Assembly (NCBI GenBank): GCA_016703335.1
Contig: JADJCG010000032.1
Coordinates: 62,001-126,000 of the forward strand
Source: Caulobacteraceae bacterium
GTDB lineage: Bacteria; Pseudomonadota; Alphaproteobacteria; Caulobacterales; Aquidulcibacteraceae
Direction: 5' to 3'
DNA: 64,000 bases
Of this stretch, positions 32,435 to 41,015 are shown in pieces; within the stretch, counting starts at the first letter, position 1, and each line of letters opens with the position of its first letter. The translations under genes and the position numbers were made by a program. The notes beneath the pieces were generated by a model that saw only the letters and a program-made list of their open reading frames with translations, was not told the origin of the DNA and made no database searches.

Positions 32435-33249
32435 GCCGCGACGCGCCCTCGATCGCACTCGTCGGCGCGGGCGCAATGGGCGGCGCGCTTGTGCGCGGCT
32501 GGATCGAGGCCGTGCGCAAGGGCGGCGCGCTGACGCTGAGCATTGTCGATCCCAACTTTGATCCAAAGCTTGAGCGCGAACTGGATTCCGTCGGCGCGGT
32601 GATCAATCCGCCCAATCCAGGGCCAGTCGACATTGTCGTCCTCGCGGTGAAGCCGCAGATTTTTCCATCCGTCGTTGAAAGCGTGAAGCTCTTCGTGGGC
32701 GAGGACACGCGCGTGATGTCGGTGATGGCCGGCATTCCGATGGAGACATTGTCGCGCGAGCTTGGCGCGCAACGTGTCATCCGCTGCGTGCCAAACACGC
32801 CGGCGCGCATTGGCCGCGGCGTCACCGCGTATGTGACCTCGCCCGCATGCACCGACGAAGATCGCCAACTCGTCGAACAATTGTTGCTGCCGCTTGGCAC
32901 GGTGGAGCCGATCGCCGCCGAGCGCTTGATGGACGTTGTCACCGCTGTCTCAGGCTCAGGCCCGGCCTACGTTTTTCTACTCGCCGAAGTGCTCGCTGCA
33001 GCCGCGGAGCAAGAAGGCCTCGACCGCGACACCGCCATGCGCATCGCCAGCCAAACCGTGGCCGGAGCTGGCGCGCTTATGCTCGAAACCGGCGAGCCGC
33101 CCGGTACGCTGCGCAAACAAGTCACATCGCCGGGCGGCACCACCGAAGCCGCGCTCGACGTCCTGGGCGCAGGGGACGGCCTCGGCCCCTTGCTGCGCCG
33201 CGCCGTCAGCGCAGCCGCAGCACGTTCGCGGCAACTCGGCAAAGGCTAG
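32431..33249 (+). CDS. proC: pyrroline-5-carboxylate reductase
   Basis: This is the last enzyme of proline synthesis (NAD(P)H-dependent reduction of P5C). The 272-residue protein has the Rossmann motif ALVGAGAMGGALVRGW, VVLAVKPQIF, MAGIPMETLSREL, RCVPNTPARIGRGV, VSGSGPAYVFLLAE and VTSPGGTTEAALDVL. GTG start within GTGA overlaps the YbjN-gene stop by four bases. Confidence 0.96.
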   Translation: MSRDAPSIALVGAGAMGGALVRGWIEAVRKGGALTLSIVDPNFDPKLERELDSVGAVINPPNPGPVDIVVLAVKPQIFPSVVESVKLFVGEDTRVMSVMAGIPMETLSRELGAQRVIRCVPNTPARIGRGVTAYVTSPACTDEDRQLVEQLLLPLGTVEPIAAERLMDVVTAVSGSGPAYVFLLAEVLAAAAEQEGLDRDTAMRIASQTVAGAGALMLETGEPPGTLRKQVTSPGGTTEAALDVLGAGDGLGPLLRRAVSAAAARSRQLGKG

Positions 33250-33287
33250 CTTCTCAGCAGCGTCGCGATTTGGCATGATAAGCGCGC

Positions 33288-34236
33288 ATGCCCGTTTTTG
33301 ATCTCGCACCCGGCAAGAACACGCAGCGCGGTTTTTGGGGGACGGATTTCCAACTCGTCGACGGCTACGTGCACGTCAAATCGACGGGCACGCGCTTCAA
33401 AAACGATTGGCAACTCTGGGCTGATATCTGGCGCTGGTTTACGTACTACGCCTTCGTGCGCCTGCACGGATTTTGGGCGCGTCTGACAAAGCCACGCGGC
33501 CCGCGCATCTGGTTCGCGCCGTATCGCCCGCGCCCGTGGTACATCATCTGGGCTGCTATGGTGTGGGGCGGCTTCGAGTTTGCGCCAACGCCCGAACGCG
33601 CCGATGCGGCCTTCTACTTCGAAGATCAAACCGTCGCAGAGCCACCCGCGCCGCGCCGCGCGAAGGCGTTCAACTTCGGCGTCGGCGATGTCTCAAAGAC
33701 CAACGTCGCCCGCGTCATGGAAGAAGCCTTCGGCTACCCGCTCGCAATCGATCCGCTGACCTTCGTCGGCGAAGCGGTCGAGAAAGGCGAGGGCAACGGC
33801 CTGCACGACGGCCGCCTTGTCACCGCGCCACTCTCACCGGCGCCAGGCAAAGCCTATCAGCGCGTGATCAACACCGAAGGCGCCGATGGCATGGCGTGTG
33901 ATCTGCGCACCGCTTGCGTTGGCGGCGAACCCGTCGTCGTGTTCGTGAAGCAAAAGCCCGCTTCAGCCCGCTTCTCGATCCAAAACACTAGCGTCGTCGT
34001 CAAAACCCGAGCAAGTTTTCTCCGCCGACGAAATCGCGCAACTCAAGCGCTTCCTCGCAGCCATGAAACTCGATTGGGGCGGACTCGACGTCCTGCGCGA
34101 ACATTCAAGTGGGCGGCTCTATGTAGTCGATGTAAACAAGACCGACACCGGCCCCGCTGTCGTTCTGAATTGGCGCGACCGTACCAAGGCGACAACGCTG
34201 CTCTCAGACGCGCTACGGGAAATGGTCAGCGCTTAA
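33288..34236 (+). CDS. ATP-grasp-like protein of unknown function (one frameshift)
   Basis: The first 240 codons (MPVFDLAPGKNTQRGFWG onward) include aromatic-rich sequence RIWFAPYRPRPWYIIWAAMVWGG and KAYQRVINTEGADGMACDLRTACVGGEPVVVFVKQKP. Near 34004 the frame shifts. The rest in the next frame reads PEQVFSADEIAQLKRFLAAMKLDWGGLDVLREHSSGRLYVVDVNKTDTGPAVVLNWRDRTKA, whose DVNKTDTGP segment resembles the metal/ATP strand of ATP-grasp ligases. That assignment is an inference from motif shape. Stop TAA 34234-34236 overlaps the end of the convergent methyltransferase. Confidence 0.6.
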
Positions 34237-35215
34237 CCGCGACCAGCCCAACCACCGCAATGCGATCCACATCCGCGTAGTCCTCGCGCTCCAGCTCTTC
34301 GCCGAACACGTCTGGGTCAATTTCGCGGTAGGTGATGTCGAACCCGCTTAGTGCGTCGAATAACGCAGCTTTGAGTTTGTCCTCGCCGTTGACGATGGCG
34401 CTTCCGGTGTAGAGCAGGAACGCGCCGCCGCGTTCGAGGCGGCGCGCGGCTTGGTGCGCCCAAGTGAACGAAAGCTCGCCGCCATGCATGCCGCCGCCGT
34501 CGCGATAAGCGCGATGATCCGGATCAGCGATGTAAGGCGGATTGGCGATGATGAGGTCGACGTCACCGGTCACACCGGACAAGCCGCTGCATTCAACGAA
34601 GTCCGCTTCCCCGGGGGCTGCCTCGCTCCAATTCGCGTACGCAAAGCTGAGCGCGAGCGGATTGATGTCTGTCAGAATTGCGCGCGCTTGCGTGACGCGC
34701 GCAGCGGTTATTGCACCAACGCCTGAGCCAGCGCCGATGTCGACGAGCCGCTTGCGAGGCAACAGCGCAGGCAACGTTTGCTGTAGGAAACGGACAAAGC
34801 GGTAGGAATCCGGGCCGAAAAAGACGGCATCGTTTTGCGTCGTCGGAAACGCTGAGTGCGCAAAGAGATCGTCGTCTAGCGTGGACACGCGCACACGGCT
34901 GCGAAACCGGCCGCCTTCTTCATCTAGCAAATTGTTGTCGCGGAGCGTTGTGAGTAGAGCTGCGTCAATCGCCTCCGGCGCAAATGGGAGACTCCAGCCA
35001 AACACGTCGCGCAAGTCGACGGCATAACGCTTCTTTCGGTTGGCGAGCACCCTCGCGTGCGTGGCGGGCGTCGGCGTGACGAAATGATAGTGGCGCTCGC
35101 GCAAGGCAGCGAGCAGCGCACGAATTTCTCGACTCTTCTGCTTCAAGCGGGTGCTCGTGCGCCATCTCCGCCCCAAAAGTGCGAGCGATATGCGTCGAAG
35201 CAATCCGCCCCGCAC
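34226..35215 (-). CDS. HemK/PrmC-like class I SAM-dependent methyltransferase
   Basis: The 329-residue protein has an N-terminal helical region and a C-terminal methyltransferase-small domain: LVDIGAGSGVGAITAARV (motif I), ILTDINPLALSFAYANW (motif II) and LIIANPPYIADPD, the NPPY motif of enzymes that methylate Gln, Asn or adenine amino groups. It is not PrmC itself; similar two-part proteins are annotated only as methyltransferases. Start 35215 overlaps the upstream gene by about 70 bases, so a TTG at 35141 may be the real one. Confidence 0.82.
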   Translation of the reverse strand: MRGGLLRRISLALLGRRWRTSTRLKQKSREIRALLAALRERHYHFVTPTPATHARVLANRKKRYAVDLRDVFGWSLPFAPEAIDAALLTTLRDNNLLDEEGGRFRSRVRVSTLDDDLFAHSAFPTTQNDAVFFGPDSYRFVRFLQQTLPALLPRKRLVDIGAGSGVGAITAARVTQARAILTDINPLALSFAYANWSEAAPGEADFVECSGLSGVTGDVDLIIANPPYIADPDHRAYRDGGGMHGGELSFTWAHQAARRLERGGAFLLYTGSAIVNGEDKLKAALFDALSGFDITYREIDPDVFGEELEREDYADVDRIAVVGLVAVKR

Positions 35216-36060
35216 TGAAGGCGCATCAGCGCGCCTTCGGCAATATAGCGCCCAGCTTCCGGCGTCGTAGCAACGATGGAAGCAAACACTTCACGGTTCC
35301 AGGCCTCCGAGTGCTTGATATCCAGCACTGCGTGCAAATCAAAATAATGCCGGGCCTTCGCCGAAACCTTCAACCGTCGTAGCGCCTCGCTGACCAGCGT
35401 CGCGCGTCCCGGCGCTGTAAGCTCAATCACACCCAGCGCGCCAATCGCGTGATACGCATAAGCGCGATTGGTCGCGAGCGCGGCCATCGTGTTGCCGAGC
35501 GCCAGCGACGGCGCGAGCGTCGTCTCGATATGCGGCGTCACGCGCAGCGCCTGTACGAGCGCATCCAGCATCGGCCCATGCATGCCCTTGGCGTTGCCGC
35601 GCCCCATCTCATCCCAATAATTCCGCGCGAGCTCCAGCTTCGCACGCGTCGGCATCTTCACTTGCGACATGGCGACGAGATCATCGAAGCCAGCTTCGCC
35701 AGCCGCTTCCTGCTCAACGAACCAGCGCATCTCCTCAAGTGTGGCGCGCTCAGCCAACCACGGAAAGAGCGCATCGCCCTGACCCTGGCCATTCTCCTTC
35801 AGAGCCTCGAACCAAGCCACAAACGCCTGCGGCTCACGCGGCGCCATCGCGGCGCGCTCACTCTGCGCAGCGCGCGTCTGCTCGATGAACTCCCGCTCGA
35901 TCACCAGCATGTTGCGCTCGTCGTCGAACGCATTACGCCAATCACTCTGTGGAATTTGCGGCGCCAGCCGCGCACGATTCCAATGCGCGAGCTTGGCCTG
36001 CAAGGCGTGGTCGTGATGGGGATGAGGGCGGAGCCGCCCCATTAATGTCCCATCCGGCAT
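35143..36060 (-). CDS. iron-containing redox enzyme family protein (haem-oxygenase-like fold)
   Basis: This 305-residue all-helical protein has the pattern of the PF14518 family: FEALKENGQGQGDALFPWLAERATLEEMRWFVEQEAAGEAGFDDL, where the paired Glu/His residues would bind iron, then NYWDEMGRGNAKGMHGPML and YFDLHAVLDIKHSEAWNREVF. Members include oxidative decarboxylases and haem-oxygenase-like diiron enzymes; the reaction here is unknown. It is divergent from the TetR gene 104 bases away. Confidence 0.8.
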   Translation of the reverse strand: MPDGTLMGRLRPHPHHDHALQAKLAHWNRARLAPQIPQSDWRNAFDDERNMLVIEREFIEQTRAAQSERAAMAPREPQAFVAWFEALKENGQGQGDALFPWLAERATLEEMRWFVEQEAAGEAGFDDLVAMSQVKMPTRAKLELARNYWDEMGRGNAKGMHGPMLDALVQALRVTPHIETTLAPSLALGNTMAALATNRAYAYHAIGALGVIELTAPGRATLVSEALRRLKVSAKARHYFDLHAVLDIKHSEAWNREVFASIVATTPEAGRYIAEGALMRLQCGADCFDAYRSHFWGGDGARAPA

Positions 36061-36089
36061 GCTTCACTCCTAACGTTCGCGCTTCATGT

Positions 36090-36101
36090 CGGGCGCGCCC
36101 G
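36090..36101. promoter_or_regulatory. palindrome between divergent genes (putative operator)
   Basis: CGGGCGCGCCCG is a perfect 12-base palindrome in the spacer between the haem-oxygenase-like gene (minus) and the TetR gene (plus). TTGACG follows immediately and could be a -35 element. TetR autoregulation here is plausible, but GC-rich palindromes are common by chance in this genome. Confidence 0.3.
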
Positions 36102-36164
36102 CTTGACGGACAAGTGCACCCAAGCCTTGATGAAAACGCAACTCAATTCCAGTTCGAAGGTTTC

Positions 36165-36776
36165 ATGTCCGTTCCGCTCGACCCCGCCCTTCGCCGCGAT
36201 TTAGCCCGTGCAGCATTGTCGCTGGCGGTATCCACACCGTGGCGCGAGATGACGCTGACAAAATTAGCGGATGCGGCGAACCGGCCGGTCTCCGAATATT
36301 ACGGCGCGAGCGTCGGCGAGGCGCTGGATTGTGTCGAAGAGGCGTTCGACCGCGCCATCGGTGACAATCTCGATAAACTCGATCCGGCCCAAAGCGTCCG
36401 CGACCGTTTGTTCGAACTCATCATGCGCCGCTTCGAAGCGATGGAGCCGCATCGCGCTGCAGTCATCGCCATGGAGCAGGGCGCCGACCGCGATCCAACT
36501 TTGCTAGCCGCCGCGCATCAACGTCACGTCCGCTGCGCCCGCTGGGTGCTCGCCATCGCCGGTCTGGAAGCCGACGGCATGACAGGTCAAGCCCGCGCCC
36601 AAGGTCTCGGCGTCATCATCGGCCAAGCGCGCGCCGCCTGGCGCGGCGACAGCGCTGGTGACTTCGCCAAGACTATGGCCTCGCTCGACCGCAACCTCCG
36701 CCGCGCCGAAGAAATGTTCGGCCGCTGGGCCGGCTTCGAAACCAAGCCCCGCTCAGACGACGCAACGCCTCCGTGA
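36165..36776 (+). CDS. TetR/AcrR family transcriptional regulator
   Basis: The 203-residue protein has an N-terminal three-helix DNA-binding domain: RRDLARAALSLAVSTPWREMTLTKLADAANRPVSEYYGAS, in which the recognition helix is atypical (SEYYGAS rather than LYxHF). The C-terminal ligand domain contains VRDRLFELIMRRFEAMEPHR and AWRGDSAGDFAKTMASLDRNLRRAEEMF. Homologues in Rhizobiales and Caulobacterales are called TetR family regulators, sometimes in association with COQ9-like folds. Its stop overlaps the cupin gene start (GTGA). Confidence 0.85.
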   Translation: MSVPLDPALRRDLARAALSLAVSTPWREMTLTKLADAANRPVSEYYGASVGEALDCVEEAFDRAIGDNLDKLDPAQSVRDRLFELIMRRFEAMEPHRAAVIAMEQGADRDPTLLAAAHQRHVRCARWVLAIAGLEADGMTGQARAQGLGVIIGQARAAWRGDSAGDFAKTMASLDRNLRRAEEMFGRWAGFETKPRSDDATPP

Positions 36777-37117
36777 CAAAACTCGTTGCGATCACAGGCG
36801 CTGGGCCGCGCGAGGAAAAGCCGGTCGACGCTGATCGTCTGGTCGAAGGTTCACCGCGCACCATTTCAACGCTCGACTACGCGCGCGACGACAAAGTCTT
36901 CGCCGGCGAATGGAGCGCGAGTGTAGGCGCCTGGCGTGTCAAATACGAAGAATGGGAATTTTGCCACGTGCTCGCGGGCGTGTGCGAACTCGTTCCTGAT
37001 GGCGGCGTAGCGCAGCGCTACAGCGCAGGCGATAGCTTCATCATCGAGCCTGGATTCAGCGGCGTGTGGCGCGTCATCGAGCCGATGAAGAAGCGCTACG
37101 TCGTTCGCTACGACTGA
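36773..37117 (+). CDS. cupin domain-containing protein
   Basis: The 114-residue cupin_3 (DUF861-type) beta barrel has FAGEWSASVGAWRVKYEEWEFCHVLAGVCELVPDGG and YSAGDSFIIEPGFSGVWRVIEPMKKRYVV. It is a one-domain cupin like ureidoglycine aminohydrolase-family proteins; metal ligands (E, H in EWEFCHVL) are partly kept. GTG start overlaps the TetR stop by four bases, so it probably functions with that regulator or is co-controlled by it. Confidence 0.88.
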   Translation: MTKLVAITGAGPREEKPVDADRLVEGSPRTISTLDYARDDKVFAGEWSASVGAWRVKYEEWEFCHVLAGVCELVPDGGVAQRYSAGDSFIIEPGFSGVWRVIEPMKKRYVVRYD

Positions 37118-37232
37118 ACTGCACTTTCACTGCAAAACATGTGCGTGCAGCGCTTGTGTTAACCCCTCGGTTAGCACTTGTTTACGCTTAGCGCGCAAAG
37201 ATTGACGCGCATTAGCCAAGAAGGCGCCGCTC

Positions 37233-37445
37233 ATGTTCAAGATTGCCGCGATTGAACTGAAGCAGAACTTCCGCTCGTTGTTGGACGCAAATTGGCGCGC
37301 GCTAGCCGGCCTCGCGTTCATGGTCTTGGCGATGGTCTCAATCCAATACGACGAGCACCTCGCGCCCGAGCTCAACCGCCTGAACGACGGCTTCTCGCAC
37401 GTGGCCATGGATTTCTCGAAGAAGCTCTCGAGCTTCACGCTCTAA
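37233..37445 (+). CDS. small membrane-associated protein of unknown function
   Basis: A 70-residue frame with one hydrophobic helix (ALAGLAFMVLAMVSI) flanked by charged ends; the C-terminus FSHVAMDFSKKLSSFTL is amphipathic. A ribosome site (GAAGG) lies nine bases upstream. It resembles no family I know. Upstream (37118-37232) there is an AT-rich stretch likely to contain its promoter. Confidence 0.5.
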   Translation: MFKIAAIELKQNFRSLLDANWRALAGLAFMVLAMVSIQYDEHLAPELNRLNDGFSHVAMDFSKKLSSFTL

Positions 37446-37459
37446 GGCGCAGGGCCCCG

Positions 37460-38140
37460 CTAGCATTCGCGTTTCATCTTCTCGCGGCGCGCCAATTCAG
37501 CCTTTGACGGATTTTCCGCGCCTCGGATCGTCATGTGCTGCACCTCGCCGTTCGGCACGTAGGTCGCAGCGATTAAGCCGGCTGGCGAGACCTTGCTGTG
37601 GGTGAGCTTGTAAGCGGCGGCTTGGCTGGAAGCGTCGAACAAGCGTTTGCCCTTGCCCAGCAGCACCGGGAACGTGAAGACCTTGATCTCGTCGACCAAA
37701 CCTGCGGCGAGCAGGGCGTGCACGAGTTCTGTGCTGCCTTGGGTCACCAGCGCCGGCCCGTCGCCCTGCTTCAGTTTTGCGACATCCTCGACGCCGCCAA
37801 GCACAACAGTGTTGACCCAACTCGTATCGACATCCCCAGCGCGCCGCGTCGCCACGTATTTGGTGATGCGGTTGAACTGTTTCGCGATCTCGTCGTCCGG
37901 TCCGCCCTCGGCATAAGGCCAATGCGCCGCGAAAATCTCATACGTCTTGCGCCCTAGAAGCAGATCGTACGGCTGGCCAAACAGCGCCCCGATTTCCTCG
38001 CCGAACACCGGATCGGTGTCCGCCATCGGCGCGACCCAGCCGCCATACTTGAAGCCACCCGTCGGATCCTCATCCGGCCCACCCGGTCCCTGCATGACGC
38101 CGTCCATGGACACAAACGCGCCGACGATTACCTTACGCAT
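37460..38140 (-). CDS. dihydrofolate reductase family protein (RibD C-terminal-like)
   Basis: The 226-residue protein starts MRKVIVGAFVSMDGVMQGPGGPDEDPTGGFKYGGW, the pyrimidine-reductase type opening. It continues YDLLLGRKTYEIFAAHWPYA, then KYVATRRAGDVDTSWVNTVVLGG, LVTQGSTELVHALLAAGLVDEIKVFTFPVLLGKGKRLFD. These are hallmarks of the YyaP/RibD_C group. The reaction is probably an NAD(P)H-linked reductase but unproven. Confidence 0.9.
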   Translation of the reverse strand: MRKVIVGAFVSMDGVMQGPGGPDEDPTGGFKYGGWVAPMADTDPVFGEEIGALFGQPYDLLLGRKTYEIFAAHWPYAEGGPDDEIAKQFNRITKYVATRRAGDVDTSWVNTVVLGGVEDVAKLKQGDGPALVTQGSTELVHALLAAGLVDEIKVFTFPVLLGKGKRLFDASSQAAAYKLTHSKVSPAGLIAATYVPNGEVQHMTIRGAENPSKAELARREKMKREC

Positions 38141-38174
38141 GGCAGTCTCCTTGGTTGTTCATAGGACGAACGTC

Positions 38175-38204
38175 CGACGCCCATCCCGACATCATCGGGC
38201 GTCG
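38175..38204. promoter_or_regulatory. inverted repeat in the divergent reductase/sthA spacer
   Basis: CGACGCCC (38175-38182) and GGGCGTCG (38197-38204) are perfect inverted arms, with CCCGA/TCGGG nested inside. It lies between the dihydrofolate-reductase-like gene (minus) and sthA (plus), so it could be a shared operator or a leader hairpin. Confidence 0.35.
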
Positions 38205-38241
38205 GGAACTTTAACGTCTTGGCGAGCGGTGCGGTTCAAAT

Positions 38242-39719
38242 ATGCCGCCAATGCAGCATTACGACCTCATCGTCATTGGCTCCGGTCCCGCGGGCAGGCG
38301 CGCGGCGGTGCAGGCCGCCAAGTTCAGAAGACCGTGCTCGTGATCGAGCGTGGCCGCCGCGTCGGCGGCGTTTGTGTCCACACCGGAACGATCCCGTCGA
38401 AGACGTTGCGCGAGACGGTGCTGAATTTGTCGGGCTGGCGCGAGCGGGGCTTCTACGGCCGCGCCCACCGCAACAAAGCCGACATCACCGCCGAAGACCT
38501 CCGCCGCCGACTCCACATCACGCTCGACCACGAAGTCGAAGTGCTGGAGCACCAATTCGCGCGCAACAACGTCACATGGGTGTCCGGCGATGCGCGCTTC
38601 CTCGACCCGAACGCCGTCGAAGTCGTCGGCGAACGTGGCGACGTCCGCCACTTCCACGGCGATCGCATCATCCTCGCTGTCGGCACCACGCCCTATCGCC
38701 CGCCGCATATCCCGTTCGATGGCGAGACCGTTGTCGACGCCGACGAAATCCTCGAACTGAAGCGCCTCCCGCGCTCGCTCGCCGTCATCGGCGCCAGCGT
38801 TATCGGCATTGAGTACGCGACGATCTTCTCGGCGCTCGACGTGAAGGTCACGGTGATCGAGCCCGGCCCAAGCCTGCTCAGCTTCGTCGATCGCGAACTG
38901 GTCGATGAGTTCATCCACGATCTCCGCGATCGCGGCGTGATCCTCCGCTTCAACAGCAAAGCCGTCAGCGTCGAAAAACTCGGCCCCGAGAGCTGCCTCG
39001 TGCAGCTGGAAGATCAACGCCAAATCTTCGCCGACATGGTGCTCTTCGCTGCAGGCCGCGTTGGCTCAACCGCTTCGCTGAACCTCGACGCAGCAGGCCT
39101 CGCCGCCGACGATCGCGGCCGCATCCTTGCGGACAAAGCCAACTTCCGCACCATCGTCCCGCACATCTACGCTGTCGGCGACGTCATCGGCTTTCCAAGC
39201 CTCGCCTCGACCTCGATGGAGCAGGGCCGCATCGCCGCCTGTCATGCCTTCGGCGCTGAAGCACATGCGCCGCCGGAATTCTTTCCGTACGGCATCTACT
39301 CGGTCCCGGAAATTTCCACGATCGGGATGACCGAAGAGCAAGTGCGCGAGAAGCGCATCCCATACGAGACCGGCATCGCGCGTTTCCGCGAAACCTCGCG
39401 CGGTCACATCATGGGGCTGAATTCCGGCTTCATGAAAATGATCTTCGATCTCAACACGCGCCGCTTGCTCGGCGTGCACATCGTCGGCGAGGGCGCGACC
39501 GAGCTGATCCACATCGGCCAAGCAGTGCTCAACCTCGATGGCGGACTCGACTATTTCGTCGAGAACACCTTCAACTACCCAACGCTCGCCGAAGCCTACA
39601 AGATCGCCGCGCTCGACGCCTTCAACCGCATGCCCGCGCGCGAAACGTCAGCCGTACACGATCTGCAAGAATTGGCCGCCATGGCCGTCGAGCGCATCAA
39701 CCGCGCAGCACGAAGCTAG
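38242..39719 (+). CDS. sthA: Si-specific NAD(P)+ transhydrogenase (one frameshift)
   Basis: This soluble FAD enzyme moves reducing equivalents between NADPH and NAD+. The N-terminus HYDLIVIGSGPAGRRAAVQAAK carries the FAD Rossmann motif; near 38324 the frame shifts and the next frame continues KTVLVIERGRRVGGVCVHTGTIPSKTLRE. The single Cys with HTGT in place of the second redox Cys separates SthA from disulfide reductases. Other motifs are VIGASVIGIEYATIF (NAD(P) site), HIYAVGDVIGFPSLAS and the dimer interface NYPTLAEAYKIAALDAFNRM. Rejoined length of about 490 is slightly longer than E. coli SthA. Confidence 0.93.
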
Positions 39720-40780
39720 GCCAGCGGCTTACGCCGCTTGCGCGCTGGTGCGGGGACGAGCGCCATATCTTCTACCAAGCCTTCAACGGTCGGCGTCTTG
39801 ATCGCGCCGAACATCGCGCGCGCCGCCTTGTCTATCGCCTTTTCCCAGCGCTCTGAGTGGCGCACCGGCAAACCGAACTTGCGGCCCATCGCCAGAAACA
39901 CGAGTTCCGGCACGTCGATCGCGCACGCCTTCTCAAGCCCTTGGAAGCCAGGCGCCGAGTTCGCTTCGCAAATCCGATAGCCGTCTTTGTCGAACAGAAT
40001 GTCGATGCCGGCGATGTCGAGCTTCAGTTCGCGCGCCACTTGCACGGCAAGCTCTGCCATTTCGGGCGTCGGCACAAACGGCTTGCCGCTACCGCCCAGT
40101 GAGATGTTCGACTTGAAGCCGCCGTCGTTCGATTGGCGCTCCATCGCGGCCACCACGCGGCCGTCAATCACCAGCACGCGCACGTCGCGGCCGTGGCTGG
40201 CCTTGATGTATTGCTGAAACAGAAAGTCCGACGCCGCCGTCGCGCCATCAAGCAGGGCCGCGAGATCATCGAAATCACCGCGACTGTTGCAGAGCACGAC
40301 GCCAGCGCCGCGCGTGCCGCGCAGCTTCTTCACAACGACAGGAAAGCCCAACTCGCGTTCGACGAGATCAACGTCAGCCGGGAACTTCCCAAGGATCGTT
40401 TTCGGGATCGGCAGCTTCGCGCCCGCCAACACCTGCAACGTGTGCAGCTTGTCCGCGACCGACTCCACAGCCGCGGGGCTGTTCGCAATTGCGACACCTT
40501 GGCGTTCGAAGTGGCGCAACACGGCGAGCGTAAAATAGCTCGTCTCACTGCCGCAGCGGGGAATGATGAGGTCAGGCTTGTAAAGCTCGCGGCCCTGATA
40601 GATGGCCGACCAGCCGTGCTTCGAATCGACCACCAGATCGAACTCGCTCGGCTTCAGCACCAGCAGCTCGATATCGAGCGCGCGCGCGGCTTCCTGAAAG
40701 CGCACCACCTCGGCCGCTTCGGGGACGTCAGGGCCCAAGTCCCTATTGAAAAACAGCCAGCAGCGCACGGCGATCCCCAT
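39716..40780 (-). CDS. RimK-family ATP-grasp alpha-L-glutamate ligase-like protein
   Basis: The 354-residue protein has the RimK order: PEAAEVVRFQEAARALDIELLVL (N-domain), VESVADKLHTLQVLAGAKLPIPKTIL, FPVVVKKLRGTRGAGVVLC (ATP-binding Lys-rich loop), HGRDVRVLVIDGRVVAAMER and DIAGIDILFDKDGYRICEANSAPGFQGLEKA (metal ligands D, E, N). RimK-type ligases add Glu or other amino acids to peptides or cofactors. Substrate unknown; length is longer than RimK because of a C-terminal KARKRRKPLA extension. Confidence 0.88.
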   Translation of the reverse strand: MGIAVRCWLFFNRDLGPDVPEAAEVVRFQEAARALDIELLVLKPSEFDLVVDSKHGWSAIYQGRELYKPDLIIPRCGSETSYFTLAVLRHFERQGVAIANSPAAVESVADKLHTLQVLAGAKLPIPKTILGKFPADVDLVERELGFPVVVKKLRGTRGAGVVLCNSRGDFDDLAALLDGATAASDFLFQQYIKASHGRDVRVLVIDGRVVAAMERQSNDGGFKSNISLGGSGKPFVPTPEMAELAVQVARELKLDIAGIDILFDKDGYRICEANSAPGFQGLEKACAIDVPELVFLAMGRKFGLPVRHSERWEKAIDKAARAMFGAIKTPTVEGLVEDMALVPAPARKRRKPLA

Positions 40781-40859
40781 ACAAGCGCGTTAAGCGACTA
40801 CGCGGAGAGAGACGATTTTGTTCCCAGGCGGTTCGGCAGATGCTCCAGCCAGATGATAC

Positions 40860-40935
40860 GGGCCGGACGCAACGCTTATGTGACGGGGGTAGTTCGTCGC
40901 GTCGGTCCGGCCCGCGACCCGCTATCGCGCGGGCC
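40860..40935 (+). promoter_or_regulatory. structured leader with two mutually exclusive helices
   Basis: GGGCCGGAC (40860-40868) pairs perfectly with GTCCGGCCC (40905-40913). Part of that second arm also belongs to another perfect helix, GGCCCGCG (40909-40916) with CGCGGGCC (40928-40935). The helices share five bases and so cannot form together, which is the layout of attenuators and riboswitches. It lies in the 235-base spacer, about 80-155 bases before the dioxygenase gene; no known riboswitch consensus was recognised. It might instead serve the minus-strand RimK-like gene. Confidence 0.4.
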
Positions 40936-41015
40936 TGTCTCTCAGCATCAATGATGTAAGCTAACGTTGGCGCGTCTGCGGATGTGAACGCCCACTTTTT
41001 TTGTTATGAGTCATT

